Shown: positions 52,169 through 63,982 of the stretch, in pieces | Layout of the letters: each line of letters begins with the position of its first letter | Numbering within the stretch: the stretch's first letter is position 1 | Source of the DNA: Pseudomonas sp. GM41(2012) | Lineage (GTDB): Bacteria; Pseudomonadota; Gammaproteobacteria; Pseudomonadales; Pseudomonadaceae | Assembly: GCF_000282315.2 (NCBI RefSeq) | Contig: NZ_AKJN02000012.1 | Span: 62,001-126,000 of the forward strand | Direction: 5' to 3' | Length of the DNA stretch: 64,000 nucleotides | Made by a program: the position numbers and the translations under genes | Notes under the pieces: model-generated | Told to the model about the DNA's origin: nothing | Database searches by the model: none | Seen by the model: the letters and a program-made list of their open reading frames with translations, nothing else

Positions 52169-53282
52169 TGGCCGTCAGCGGCCAGTGGCTGCGGAGCACG
52201 GCGTGATAGTGGCCCAGCAGGCTGTTGACCACCGTGTCCCAAGAGTAATGCCGTTCGACATGGCAACGGGCCTGTTTGCCCAAAACCACGCTACCCGAAC
52301 TGAACAGCTCGCGGACCGCGTTGGCCATCGCCAATGGATTATTCGGCGGGCAGAGCAGGCCGCATTGATCGGTGATGATTTCCTGAAAGGACCCGGCCGC
52401 CACGGCCACCACCGGAATGCCACTGGCCATGGCTTCAAGAACCACCAGGCCGAATGTTTCCTGATCACCGGCGTGCAGCAGCGCATCGGCACTGGCCATT
52501 AATCGCGCCACCTGTGCCGCCGGACAGAACTCACCGATCACGGTGACGTTGTCTGGCACCACGGCGGGCATCGACGAACCTACCAGCAGCAAGTGATAGC
52601 GTCGGCCCAGACATTTCATGCAGTCGAGCAGTACCGGCAGGTTTTTTTCCTTGGAGCCGCGCCCGGCGAAGATCAGTAAATGAGTGTTTTCATCAATGCC
52701 CAATTCGGCCCGCAGGCCCGTGTCTCGTGCGGTGGGATTGAAGGTTTGCAAGTCGACGCCCAACGGTTGCACGAAAACGTTCTTCACCCCCAGCCCGATC
52801 AGTTTGTCGGCCATGACCTGGCTAGGTGCCAGAACCCGATCGAAGTTGCCATAGAGCTTGCTGACATAAGCTTCGACGTTGGTGGTGACCCAGTTGCCCA
52901 TTCGATTGCTGACCAGCAGCGGCAAGTCCGAATGATAAAAGCCGATCACCGGAACATCGAGTTGCCGCCGGGCGTCGAGGGCCGCCCATGCGGTGAGGTA
53001 GGGGTCGCCGACCTCGATCAGGTCGGGCTGTAGATCCTGCAGAACATTGCGCCATGGCGCGAGACGGAGAGGGAATCGATAACCCTTGCCGAAGGGCAGG
53101 GCGGGGGCCGGAACCGTGTAAACGCCATCCTGTTCACTCAAGTAAGCCCCGGGGATCAACAGGCTGTGGCGAATGCCTGGCTTGATGCTCAGGCGACGGT
53201 GTTTTGCATCCAGATAAGTGCGCACGCCACCGCTGGCAGGGGCGTAGAACATGGTTATGTCAGCGATATGCACGATGAACAT
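52161..53282 (-). CDS. Glycosyltransferase family 4 protein
   Basis: 373 residues of GT-B fold. The N-terminal half has FYAPASGGVRTYLDAKHRRL, and the C-terminal half LLIFAGRGSKEKNLPVLLDCM and the nucleotide-sugar motif DALLHAGDQETFGLVVLEAMASGIPVVA. It should transfer a sugar from a nucleotide donor at the cytoplasmic membrane face. First of the three-gene envelope operon. Confidence 0.9.
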   Translation of the reverse strand: MFIVHIADITMFYAPASGGVRTYLDAKHRRLSIKPGIRHSLLIPGAYLSEQDGVYTVPAPALPFGKGYRFPLRLAPWRNVLQDLQPDLIEVGDPYLTAWAALDARRQLDVPVIGFYHSDLPLLVSNRMGNWVTTNVEAYVSKLYGNFDRVLAPSQVMADKLIGLGVKNVFVQPLGVDLQTFNPTARDTGLRAELGIDENTHLLIFAGRGSKEKNLPVLLDCMKCLGRRYHLLLVGSSMPAVVPDNVTVIGEFCPAAQVARLMASADALLHAGDQETFGLVVLEAMASGIPVVAVAAGSFQEIITDQCGLLCPPNNPLAMANAVRELFSSGSVVLGKQARCHVERHYSWDTVVNSLLGHYHAVLRSHWPLTANG

Positions 53283-53443
53283 CCCTCCGGTCCGTTGTTC
53301 TCCCTTGGTTGACCTTTATGAAGGATAGATGTTCGGTTGGGGTTTTGTGGCGGGGTGTCAGTGAGGTTTATCGATGTTTGATAGACCGCCATCGCGGGCA
53401 AGCCTGTAGTGGTTCATTTTTTTTGAACCGCTCTGTAGGAGCA

Positions 53444-54277
53444 TTAAGCTGCCTGTTGCTCATACAGCGCAGGCGGCAAGTTGTTCGAGGCAGAGTGGCA
53501 ACGGCGATGGTTGTAATGGGAGATGAAGCCCATCACATCCTTCTCTGCTTCGAAATGATTGTGGTAGCCATCTTCCGGCATCCAATCGTGCTTCAACGTC
53601 CTGAAATAGCGCTCGACCACCGCGTTATCCCAGCAGTTACCCCGACGACTCATGCTCTGGACGATCCTGCTTTCTGCCAAGCATTCAACAAATCGCTCGG
53701 CGGTGTACTGGCAACCCTGGTCTGAGTGAAATAGCAATTGAGGCATCGGGCGGCGTAACGCTACCGCCAGTCTCAGCGCTTTGACAGACAACTCGGCATC
53801 AGCGGTTCGTGAGCAAGCCCATCCCACGATCCGGCGCGAAAACAGATCCATCACCACGGCCAGATACAGCCAGCCACTCCCCACCCGGATATAGGTGATA
53901 TCGCCTGCCCACAGCGTGTCTGGCCGAGACGGGTTGAAGCGCCGATCAAGTATGTTCGGTGCAACCACCGCAGGCTTGGTAGCGCGCCGATAATGGGCGT
54001 AACGCGGTCTACGCCGGTGCAAGCCAAAGGATTTGATCAGCGTGCGCATTCGATAGCGTCCGATGAAAATGCCTTCTTTTCTTAACTCTTTGGATAGCCC
54101 GCGAGTACCTAGCGCTTCGCGATGTTCTTTATGTAACGCGCGCAGTTTGCGCTCCAGGCATCGCTGCTCAGATCGCCTGGGCTTGGGTTTGCGCTTGGCG
54201 TAATAACTGCTGCGGGCCACGCCCAGCACCGAGCACATACGCCGAATCGACATCTTCCCTTTGATGCCATCAATCAT
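53444..54277 (-). CDS. IS3-family transposase OrfB (DDE integrase core)
   Basis: 277 residues. An HTH_21-like region (RRMCSVLGVARSSYYA) is followed by the rve core with the catalytic triad in TLWAGDITYI, LLFHSDQGCQYT and CWDNAVVERYFRTLK. The start overlaps the OrfA stop by 4 bases (ATGA), so it is produced by coupling or as a frameshift fusion with OrfA. Full length and apparently functional. Confidence 0.93.
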   Translation of the reverse strand: MIDGIKGKMSIRRMCSVLGVARSSYYAKRKPKPRRSEQRCLERKLRALHKEHREALGTRGLSKELRKEGIFIGRYRMRTLIKSFGLHRRRPRYAHYRRATKPAVVAPNILDRRFNPSRPDTLWAGDITYIRVGSGWLYLAVVMDLFSRRIVGWACSRTADAELSVKALRLAVALRRPMPQLLFHSDQGCQYTAERFVECLAESRIVQSMSRRGNCWDNAVVERYFRTLKHDWMPEDGYHNHFEAEKDVMGFISHYNHRRCHSASNNLPPALYEQQAA

Positions 54278-54570
54278 TTGGCTCGACCGAACAGAGCCTT
54301 CAGATGAGAGGGCAATTGCTTTTTTAGCACTTGGTTCTCGGCTTCCAGCAGCGCCAACTTCGCCTGCAATGACTCGATCAGCTCCTGATCCTGCAATCGG
54401 GTTGGCTGCAACATTCCCGTCTGCTCCCGACGCCAGCGCAGAACCCAGCGGCGCAGAGCCGTAGGGCCCACCCCGGTGGCCTCACAGGCTTTAGGTATGG
54501 AGTAATTCATCTCCACTACCAAGCGGATGGCTTCCGCTTTTTCCTCAGATGTAACAACCCGATATCCCAT
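54274..54570 (-). CDS. IS3-family transposase OrfA
   Basis: 98 residues with an N-terminal helix-turn-helix (AIRLVVEMNYSIPKACEATGVGPTALRRWVLRW) and a C-terminal leucine-zipper-like helix (LQAKLALLEAENQVLKKQL). It binds the IS ends and cooperates with OrfB. Confidence 0.92.
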   Translation of the reverse strand: MGYRVVTSEEKAEAIRLVVEMNYSIPKACEATGVGPTALRRWVLRWRREQTGMLQPTRLQDQELIESLQAKLALLEAENQVLKKQLPSHLKALFGRAK

Positions 54571-54698
54571 GATGCGTCCTTAAATCGATGCTCCTACATC
54601 ATGGTCCAAAAATGTTCGACCACTACAGCCATGCTCCTACAGGGTTTAACGTGAACCCGTAGGAGCATGGCTTGCCCGCGATGGGGCCTTATCAGACG

Positions 54699-56588
54699 CT
54701 AAATACGGAAACTGCCCACCAACTGTTTAAGCCGCGCCGCCTGCTGCTCAAGATCCGAGCACGCCCGCAACGTCGACTGCAGATTCTCCACCCCTTCCTG
54801 ATTCAGTGTGTTGATCTCGGTAATGTCCACATTGATCGACTCAACCACCGCCGTCTGTTCCTCGGTCGCCGTGGCCACCGACTGGTTCATCCCGTCAATC
54901 TCGCCGATACGCAACGTCACGCTGTTCAAACGCTCGCCGGCCAGGTTGGCGATTTCGACGCTGTCCTGACTGTGGCGCTGACTGTCGCTCATGGTGCTGA
55001 CGGATTCGCGGGCGCCGACTTGCAGCTCCTCGATCATGGTCTGTACCTGTTGCGCCGATTCCTGAGTGCGGTGCGCCAGGTTGCGCACTTCATCGGCCAC
55101 CACGGCAAAACCACGTCCGGCTTCACCGGCGCGCGCCGCTTCGATGGCCGCGTTCAGCGCCAGCAGGTTGGTTTGTTGGGAAATGCTGGTGATCACTTCG
55201 AGAATCTGCCCGATGTTCACGGTTTTGCTGTTCAGCGATTCGATGTTGGTGCTTGAGGCGCTGAGCATGCTCGACAGCTGATTCATCGCGACAATGCTGC
55301 GATCCACCACTTGCTGGCCATCTTCAGCCAGGCTGCGGGCATCGCTGGCCTGACTCGATGCTTGCGCAGCATTGCGGGCGATTTCCTGAGCGGCGGCACC
55401 GAGCTGGTTGATCGCTGCGGCCACGCTGCTGGTGCGCGAAGCCTGTTGGTCGGAGTTGAACATCGACGAGTTCGAGGCGGCCACTACACGCAGCGCCACT
55501 TCGTTGACTTGCCCGGTGGCCGACGACACTTCGCGGATCGAACCGTGAATGCGTTCCACGAAGCGATTGAACGCGGTACCGAGGACACCGAATTCGTCGT
55601 TGTTCACGATGGTCAGGCGTTTGGTCAGGTCGCCTTCGCCGTCGGCGATGTCTGCCATGGCGCGGGTCATCACGTGCAGCGGCTGGATCAGGATGCGGAT
55701 CAGCATGCCCAGCAGCGCGATGATGATGGCCACGGCAATGACCGTCGCAACGAGCGCCGAGGCGCGGAATTCGCTGAGCTTGGAGAAGGCTTTGTCCTTG
55801 TCCACCGACAGACCGATGTACCAGTTGACTGAGGACAGCCCTTTGATCGGGGTAAAGGTCACGATGCGAGTCTTGCCGTCGACGTCTACTTCACTGAAGT
55901 CGCTGCTGATGCGCGGGGTGTTTTTCGGGTACGCCTCGCTCAGGGACTTCATCACCAGCGCTTTGTCCGGGTGAACCAGGATTTTTCCGTCGGCGCCGAC
56001 CAGAAAGGCATAGCCCATGCCGTCGAAGTCCAGTGCGTTGAGGCTGTCGGTGATCACTTGCAAGCTCAAGTCACCACCCACCACGCCGATGTTTTGACCG
56101 TCCTTGAGTACGCTGTTAACGATGGAAATCACCAACTGGCCAGAAGCCAGGTCGATGTAGGGCTCGGTCAGGGCAGAACCGCTGGTACTTTGCGCGCTCT
56201 TGTACCAAGGGCGGGCACGAGGGTCATAACCGTCGGGCATCTTGCTGTCCGGGCGAATGATGAAGGTGCCATCTTTGTTACCCAGGTAGGCGCCCATAAA
56301 GGTCGACGACACGGCTTTCTGTTCCAGCAGGTTGGAGACATTGGCTGTATCTGCGTTCAAGGCAACGGTTTGCGACAGGTTTTCGATCAGCAGGCTGCGA
56401 CCGGCCAGCCAGGTTTGAATGTTTTTCGCGGTGACGCTGCCCATTTCCTGCAAGTAGTTGTCCAGGTCGCGGCGTATCGCATTGCGCTGCAAATAGTCGT
56501 TGTACAGCGTGAACGAGGCGAAGGCGGCAATGACGATGAGGGCGGCGGCCAGCAGGATTTTATGGCTGAATCGCAGATTTTTGTTCAT
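54699..56588 (-). CDS. Methyl-accepting chemotaxis protein, PctA/B/C-like amino-acid receptor
   Basis: 629 residues, the length I recall for PctA. A membrane helix (12-29), a double-Cache periplasmic domain, a second helix (about 280-300), HAMP, and the signalling domain with its conserved hairpin (NLLALNAAIEAARAGEAGRGFAVVADEVRNLA). The amino-acid binding motif is complete: Y121, R126, W128, Y129, D146 and D173, with the same numbering as reported for PctA. It should mediate attraction to amino acids. Synteny with mvaT and purU agrees with the pct cluster of P. aeruginosa. Confidence 0.93.
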   Translation of the reverse strand: MNKNLRFSHKILLAAALIVIAAFASFTLYNDYLQRNAIRRDLDNYLQEMGSVTAKNIQTWLAGRSLLIENLSQTVALNADTANVSNLLEQKAVSSTFMGAYLGNKDGTFIIRPDSKMPDGYDPRARPWYKSAQSTSGSALTEPYIDLASGQLVISIVNSVLKDGQNIGVVGGDLSLQVITDSLNALDFDGMGYAFLVGADGKILVHPDKALVMKSLSEAYPKNTPRISSDFSEVDVDGKTRIVTFTPIKGLSSVNWYIGLSVDKDKAFSKLSEFRASALVATVIAVAIIIALLGMLIRILIQPLHVMTRAMADIADGEGDLTKRLTIVNNDEFGVLGTAFNRFVERIHGSIREVSSATGQVNEVALRVVAASNSSMFNSDQQASRTSSVAAAINQLGAAAQEIARNAAQASSQASDARSLAEDGQQVVDRSIVAMNQLSSMLSASSTNIESLNSKTVNIGQILEVITSISQQTNLLALNAAIEAARAGEAGRGFAVVADEVRNLAHRTQESAQQVQTMIEELQVGARESVSTMSDSQRHSQDSVEIANLAGERLNSVTLRIGEIDGMNQSVATATEEQTAVVESINVDITEINTLNQEGVENLQSTLRACSDLEQQAARLKQLVGSFRI

Positions 56589-56765
56589 GGCTCGGGGTGT
56601 CCGCTAAGGTCTTATTGTTCGGGGCGCGTTGCTGCTAATGCGCGCAAAATGAGTGCGCAATGGAGCGAGTCGGTAATTCCTGCTCTCCATAGGGGAATGT
56701 CGGACCTTGCTTTCAATTGGGTCTCTCGCTTATTTCTATCGGCCGTGAAGGATCAAAGATTAACC

Positions 56766-58265
56766 ATGGGTGACAAAATGCCTGACTCATTACAACTCGT
56801 TATCGGTGCCGACCTCGCCGGGCAGCCCATTGCCCAGGCCATGCGTCTGGCGAACCGTCATGGTTTGGTCGCGGGCGCTACCGGGACGGGCAAAACGGTC
56901 ACCTTGCAACGGATGGCCGAAGCCTTCAGCGATGCCGGCGTGGCGGTGTTCGCCGCCGATATCAAGGGAGACCTGTGTGGTCTGGGCGCCGCCGGCAACC
57001 CTCAAGGCAAAATCGCCGAGCGGATCGCCGGGATGCCCTGGCTGAACCACACGCCTCAAGCGTATCCGGTGACCCTGTGGGACATTCACGGTCAGTCCGG
57101 TCATCCGTTGCGCACAACCTTGAGTGAAATGGGGCCGTTGTTGATTGGCAGCCTGCTGGAGCTGACTGACAGTCAACAGTCGGCGCTGTACGCCGCGTTC
57201 AAGGTGGCGGACCGTGAAGGGCTGTTATTGCTGGACCTCAAGGACCTGAAGGCACTGCTCAATCACCTGCGTGACAACCCCGAATTGCTGGGTGACGACG
57301 CCGCGCTGATGACCACCGGTTCCAGTCAGGCACTGTTGCGGCGTCTGGCGACCCTGGAGCAGCAGGGCGCCGAAGCGCTGTTCGGTGAGCCGGCGCTGCA
57401 ACTCGAAGACATTCTGCAGCCGACTGCCGAGGGTCGCGGGCGCATTCACCTGCTCGATGCCAGCCGTCTGGTGCATGAAGCGCCGAAGGTCTACGCGACG
57501 TTCCTGTTGTGGCTGCTGGCCGAACTGTTCGAGCAATTGCCTGAGCGCGGGGATTCGGACAAACCGCTGCTGGCGTTGTTTTTCGACGAAGCGCATCTAT
57601 TGTTCGCCGGCACGCCAAAGGCTTTACAGGATCGTCTTGAGCAAGTGGTGCGGCTGATACGCTCGAAAGGCGTTGGCGTGTATTTCGTCACCCAATCGCC
57701 GGGCGACTTGCCGGATGACGTGCTGGCTCAGCTCGGTCTGCGCGTTCAGCATGGCCTGCGCGCGTTTACCGCCAAGGAACAGAAATCCTTGCGAGCGGTG
57801 GCCGAAGGCTTCCGGCCGAACCCGGCGTTCGATGCCTTGTCGGTGCTGACCGAGCTTGGGATCGGCGAGGCGTTGGTCGGCACGTTGCAGGACAAGGGCA
57901 CGCCGGAGATGGTCCAGCGAGTATTGGTTGCGCCGCCGCAATCGCGGATCGGGCCGCTGAGCGAGGCTGAACGCACAGCGCTGATCTCGGGTTCGCCGTT
58001 CAAGGGGCGGTATGACAAACCCATCGATCGTGAGTCGGCTTATGAAGTGTTGATGGGGCGCAAAGGGTTGGCGCCAGAGCCTGACGCTGTTCCGGACAAA
58101 GCTGCACCTGAAGAGCCAAGCTTCACCGACAAGGCCGGGGAATTCCTCGGCACCGCGGCGGGGCAGGCACTGAAATCAGCGATGCGCCAGGCGGCCAATC
58201 AATTGGGCCGACAGTTGGTACGCGGTCTGATGGGCTCATTGCTCGGCGGCAGCAAACGCCGCTGA
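56766..58265 (+). CDS. HerA/FtsK-like DUF853 ATPase
   Basis: 499 residues from the ATG at 56766. Walker A is GATGTGKT, Walker B LLALFFDEAHLLF, followed by RSKGVGVYFVTQSPGDLPDDVLAQLG and the arginine-containing region typical of DUF853 (YjgR-type) HerA-like proteins. The C-terminus (FLGTAAGQALKSAMRQAANQLGRQLVRGLMGSLLGG) is helical and glycine-rich. Cellular role is unknown. The longer in-frame extension upstream runs antisense to the receptor gene and is rejected. AAGGA lies 14 bases before the ATG; another ATG is four codons on. Confidence 0.88.
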   Translation: MGDKMPDSLQLVIGADLAGQPIAQAMRLANRHGLVAGATGTGKTVTLQRMAEAFSDAGVAVFAADIKGDLCGLGAAGNPQGKIAERIAGMPWLNHTPQAYPVTLWDIHGQSGHPLRTTLSEMGPLLIGSLLELTDSQQSALYAAFKVADREGLLLLDLKDLKALLNHLRDNPELLGDDAALMTTGSSQALLRRLATLEQQGAEALFGEPALQLEDILQPTAEGRGRIHLLDASRLVHEAPKVYATFLLWLLAELFEQLPERGDSDKPLLALFFDEAHLLFAGTPKALQDRLEQVVRLIRSKGVGVYFVTQSPGDLPDDVLAQLGLRVQHGLRAFTAKEQKSLRAVAEGFRPNPAFDALSVLTELGIGEALVGTLQDKGTPEMVQRVLVAPPQSRIGPLSEAERTALISGSPFKGRYDKPIDRESAYEVLMGRKGLAPEPDAVPDKAAPEEPSFTDKAGEFLGTAAGQALKSAMRQAANQLGRQLVRGLMGSLLGGSKRR

Positions 58266-58269
58266 ACCC

Positions 58270-58360
58270 TGTAGGAGCATGGCTTGCCCGCGATGAACGA
58301 TAACGCGGTGTATCTGTTGCACTGCGGAGCTTCCATCGCGGGCAAGCCATGCTCCTACAG
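58270..58360. repeat. REPIN-type inverted repeat
   Basis: Arms TGTAGGAGCATGGCTTGCCC and complement around about 30 bases, between convergent genes. Same family as the REPIN interrupted by the IS. Confidence 0.92.
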
Positions 58361-58372
58361 AAATCGGTGATT

Positions 58373-58828
58373 TCAGGTCTTGGGTTTGGCGTGCGCCGCC
58401 AGCCGTTCCAGCGCTGCCCGAAGATTCGGATCGCTGATCCCGTCGGCCGTGGCCTGAATGGTCGCGCCTGCATCGGTCGACAAGCTGATGGTATGGCCAG
58501 CCGCCCCTTGCTGAACCGTAGGGGGTTGAACCTTGAACAGAATCCGCGTCAGGCTGGCGAACTCGTCGAACATCTGTAATTGCCGTTGCAGACGCTTTTG
58601 CTGATAACGCAGGCGGGTGGCCCAATGACCGTCGGTCACTATCAGCAACAAACTGCCTTCGCGCCACGACGCCACATGGCAATGCTCGCGGGCGGCGGGC
58701 TGCAATTGGCTTTCCAGCAGACGTTGTAAATGACCCAGGCGTTGAGCGTGGCCGAAGATGGCTTTCAGCGGTTTGGCTTCGCGAAGCAGGACGGCGGGTG
58801 CTCTGGCCGTAAGAGGGCGAAATGCCAT
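58373..58828 (-). CDS. dciA: DciA-like helicase loader (DUF721)
   Basis: 151 residues from the ATG at 58828. The DUF721 domain is seen in the N-terminal two thirds (LGHLQRLLESQLQPAAREHCHVASWREGSLLLIVTDGHWATRLRYQQKRLQRQL), followed by a flexible tail. DciA proteins interact with the replicative helicase DnaB and load it in bacteria lacking DnaC. Its place divergent from secA is typical of pseudomonads. Confidence 0.85.
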   Translation of the reverse strand: MAFRPLTARAPAVLLREAKPLKAIFGHAQRLGHLQRLLESQLQPAAREHCHVASWREGSLLLIVTDGHWATRLRYQQKRLQRQLQMFDEFASLTRILFKVQPPTVQQGAAGHTISLSTDAGATIQATADGISDPNLRAALERLAAHAKPKT

Positions 58829-58947
58829 GATCAGACACCTGAAGTAACAGAGCCGCCATGGTAGCAGAAAGCACCGGATGCACCCGAGCCATTGCTTTGC
58901 GAGCGCTTTACCCATTAAATCAACAAGTAACTTGTGCCGTGAATGGC

Positions 58948-58975
58948 TTGAAGTTCAGCAAAAAGCCCTTATTTT
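58948..58975 (+). promoter_or_regulatory. Candidate sigma-70 promoter for secA
   Basis: TTGAAG (58948-58953) and TATTTT (58970-58975) with a 16-base spacer, about 160 bases before the secA ATG, in the 307-base gap shared with dciA. No other strong signal was seen in this gap. Confidence 0.35.
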
Positions 58976-59135
58976 AAGTGAGCCCCGTTACAACGCTGTG
59001 CCAGCATCGTGGAATAACGCCACTTTCCTCACCATCGTTTCCGGGTAGAATGCTCGTTCGCATGCGGCCATGAGGGCTGCTCGGGCGACTCACGGGGCCG
59101 CCCTCCATCCCTTTAGTGTGGAAGATCCTGCCGAT

Positions 59136-61871
<2,736 letters not shown>

Positions 61872-61898
61872 AACCCGTTTCATACGCTGAAATACCCG

Positions 61899-61931
61899 CG
61901 CCGCGACCGGCTTATGCCGTCGCGGCGTTTT
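61899..61931 (+). terminator. Rho-independent terminator of secA
   Basis: CGCCGCGAC pairs with GTCGCGGCG, followed by TTTT. It lies 28 bases after the secA stop and before argJ. Confidence 0.88.
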
Positions 61932-61993
61932 GCCATTTAAACCACCGTTCTTCCTGAAAGCGGTGCTGACATCATTTATTAAGGAGCGCATTC

Positions 61994-63211
61994 ATGGCTG
62001 TTGGTCTTGGTCCTTTGCCAACGTTGCACCCGGTTGCCGGTTTTGAACTCGGTATCGCCTCGGCTGGCATCAAGCGCCCGGGGCGCAAGGATGTTGTGGT
62101 CATGCGCTGTGCCGAAGGCTCCACGGTCGCTGGCGTGTTCACTCTGAACGCCTTTTGTGCGGCTCCCGTGATCCTGGCCAAGCAGCGTGTGCAAGGTCCG
62201 GTGCGTTACCTGTTGACCAATACCGGCAATGCCAACGCCGGCACTGGCGAACCCGGCCTTGCCGCTGCCGAGCGCACCTGCGCCAAACTGGCTGAGCTGA
62301 CCGGCGTCGACGCCAGCCTGGTGCTGCCGTACTCCACCGGTGTGATCGGCGAGCCGCTGCCGGTCGAGAAAATCGAAGGGGCCCTGCAAGCCGCCCTCGA
62401 CGACCTGTCGGTCAACAACTGGGAAGCTGCCGCCACCGGCATCATGACCACCGACACCCTGCCAAAAGGTGCCAGCCGCCAGTTCCAGCATGACGGCGTG
62501 ACCATCACCGTCACCGGTATCAGCAAAGGCGCGGGCATGATCCGCCCGAACATGGCAACCATGCTCGGCTACATCGCCACCGACGCCAAAGTCTCCCGCG
62601 ACGTGCTGCAAAACCTGCTGCTGGACGGTGCCAACAAGTCGTTCAATCGCATCACCATCGACGGCGACACTTCGACCAACGACTGCTGCATGCTGATCGC
62701 CACCGGTCAGGCAGCACTGCCGGAAATCACTGAAGCCAGCGGTGATTTGTTCGCCAAGCTGAAACAGGCCGTGTTCGAAGTGTGCATGGACGTGGCCCAG
62801 GCCATCGTTCGTGACGGCGAAGGCGCGACCAAGTTTGTGACCGTTGAAGTCAACGGCGGCGGCAATCACCAGGAATGCCTGGACGTCGGTTACACCGTGG
62901 CTCACTCGCCGCTGATCAAGACCGCACTGTTCGCCTCCGACCCGAACTGGGGCCGCATTCTGGCCGCCGTCGGCCGTGCCGGCGTACCGAACCTGGACGT
63001 GAGCAAAATCGACGTGTTCCTCGGTGAAGTGTGTATCGCCAGCCGTGGCGCTCGTGCATCGACCTACACCGAAGCCCAGGGCGCGGCCGTGATGCAGCAG
63101 GAAGAAATCACGATCCGTATCGAGCTGGGTCGCGGTGATTGCAGCGAAACCATCTGGACCACCGACCTGTCCCACGAATACGTGAAAATCAACGCCGAGT
63201 ACCGCACGTAA
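61994..63211 (+). CDS. argJ: Bifunctional glutamate N-acetyltransferase/amino-acid acetyltransferase
   Basis: 405 residues. ArgJ recycles the acetyl group from N-acetylornithine to glutamate in arginine synthesis. The self-cleavage site is visible in NMATMLGY, with T189 as the nucleophile exposed after processing into alpha and beta chains. Other motifs: NTGNANAGTG, STGVIGEPLP, TGISKGAGMI and SDPNWGRILAAVGRAG. AAGGAG precedes the ATG. It follows secA, as in other pseudomonads. Confidence 0.97.
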   Translation: MAVGLGPLPTLHPVAGFELGIASAGIKRPGRKDVVVMRCAEGSTVAGVFTLNAFCAAPVILAKQRVQGPVRYLLTNTGNANAGTGEPGLAAAERTCAKLAELTGVDASLVLPYSTGVIGEPLPVEKIEGALQAALDDLSVNNWEAAATGIMTTDTLPKGASRQFQHDGVTITVTGISKGAGMIRPNMATMLGYIATDAKVSRDVLQNLLLDGANKSFNRITIDGDTSTNDCCMLIATGQAALPEITEASGDLFAKLKQAVFEVCMDVAQAIVRDGEGATKFVTVEVNGGGNHQECLDVGYTVAHSPLIKTALFASDPNWGRILAAVGRAGVPNLDVSKIDVFLGEVCIASRGARASTYTEAQGAAVMQQEEITIRIELGRGDCSETIWTTDLSHEYVKINAEYRT

Positions 63212-63224
63212 GACCGAGTCGCCC

Positions 63225-63292
63225 CCATCGCGGGCAAGCCCGCTCCCACAGGATTTACGCTGACCCTGTAGGAGCATGGCTTGCCCGCGATG
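63225..63292. repeat. Composite REPIN
   Basis: Left arm CCATCGCGGGCAAGCCCGCT and right arm TGTAGGAGCATGGCTTGCCC belong to two slightly different REP variants, giving a hybrid palindrome between argJ and the GST gene. Confidence 0.85.
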
Positions 63293-63349
63293 ACGGACTG
63301 CCAGACGCTAGAGATTCTGGCCTGTACCCCTCTCCAAAAGGTCCCGAAC

Positions 63350-63982
63350 ATGAGCCTTCACCTGATCATCGGCGACAAACTGCATTCCTCCTGGTCCCTG
63401 CGTGCCGCGTTGGCCCTCGACCTGGCCGGCGCCCCTTACACCGAAGAACTGATCAAGCTGAACCAGCCGGATACGCGTGAGCGTCTGCTCAAGCACTCGC
63501 CGACCGCAAAAGTCCCGTTGCTGAAAACCGAACACGGCACCATCGCCGATTCCCTGGCGATTGCCGAGTATCTGGCAGAGCAGTTTCCCGACGCCGGCCT
63601 CTGGCCAGAAGACACCGCCGCCCGCGCCCAGGCGCGTTCGGCCTGCGCGCAGATGCACAGCGGTTTCTTCGCCATGCGCGGCAACATGCCGTTCGACTTG
63701 AGCCACGACGCTGCGCTGTCGCCGACACCGGCTGACGTCCAGGCCGACATCGAGCGTATGTTGGCGTTGTGGGCCGAGTGCCGCGCCGTCGCCATCGAAA
63801 CCGGTCCGTACCTGTTTGGCGGCGCGACCCTGGCGGATGCCTTCTTCGCACCGATCGCCGTGCGCCTGCGCACCTATCAGGTGAGGCTGCCTGCAGCGGA
63901 CGCGGCCTACGTCGAAACCATCTACCAATGGCCAGCCTTCAAGGCTTGGCAGAAGGCAGGCCTGGAGGAAGTAGAACGGTGA
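63350..63982 (+). CDS. Glutathione S-transferase family protein
   Basis: 210 residues from the ATG at 63350 with AAAAGG upstream. The N-terminal thioredoxin-like domain has LHSSWSLRAALALDLAGAPYTEELI, KVPLLKTEHGTIADSLAIAEYLAEQFP (the cis-Pro and glutathione-binding Glu/Asp-Ser region), followed by the helical C-terminal domain with GATLADAFFAPIAVRL. Substrate unknown. It is complete; the final 18 bases of the window hold nothing recognisable. Confidence 0.92.
   Translation: MSLHLIIGDKLHSSWSLRAALALDLAGAPYTEELIKLNQPDTRERLLKHSPTAKVPLLKTEHGTIADSLAIAEYLAEQFPDAGLWPEDTAARAQARSACAQMHSGFFAMRGNMPFDLSHDAALSPTPADVQADIERMLALWAECRAVAIETGPYLFGGATLADAFFAPIAVRLRTYQVRLPAADAAYVETIYQWPAFKAWQKAGLEEVER

Larger units (their letters stand above)
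53406..54627 (-). mobile_element. IS3-family insertion sequence
   Basis: About 1222 bases. The two ends, read inward, both begin TGTAGTGGT and both contain TGTAGGAGCAT further in, giving imperfect terminal inverted repeats. A 3-base direct repeat GCC flanks it (53403-53405 and 54628-54630). It carries orfA and orfB of a DDE transposase. It appears intact and recently inserted, because the interrupted REPIN is still recognisable. Confidence 0.85.
53389..54684. repeat. REPIN split by the IS element
   Basis: CCATCGCGGGCAAGCC on the left (to 53405) and ATGCTCCTACAGGG onward on the right (54630-54684) rebuild a complete REPIN when the IS and one copy of GCC are removed; the far arm ends GGCTTGCCCGCGATGG at 54684. 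The family is the same as at 58270-58360. Confidence 0.85.

Noticed and set aside
55971..56765. Long N-terminal extension of the HerA-like ATPase
   Set aside because: It lies antisense to the chemoreceptor gene, which is complete; the ATPase domain starts right after the ATG at 56766.
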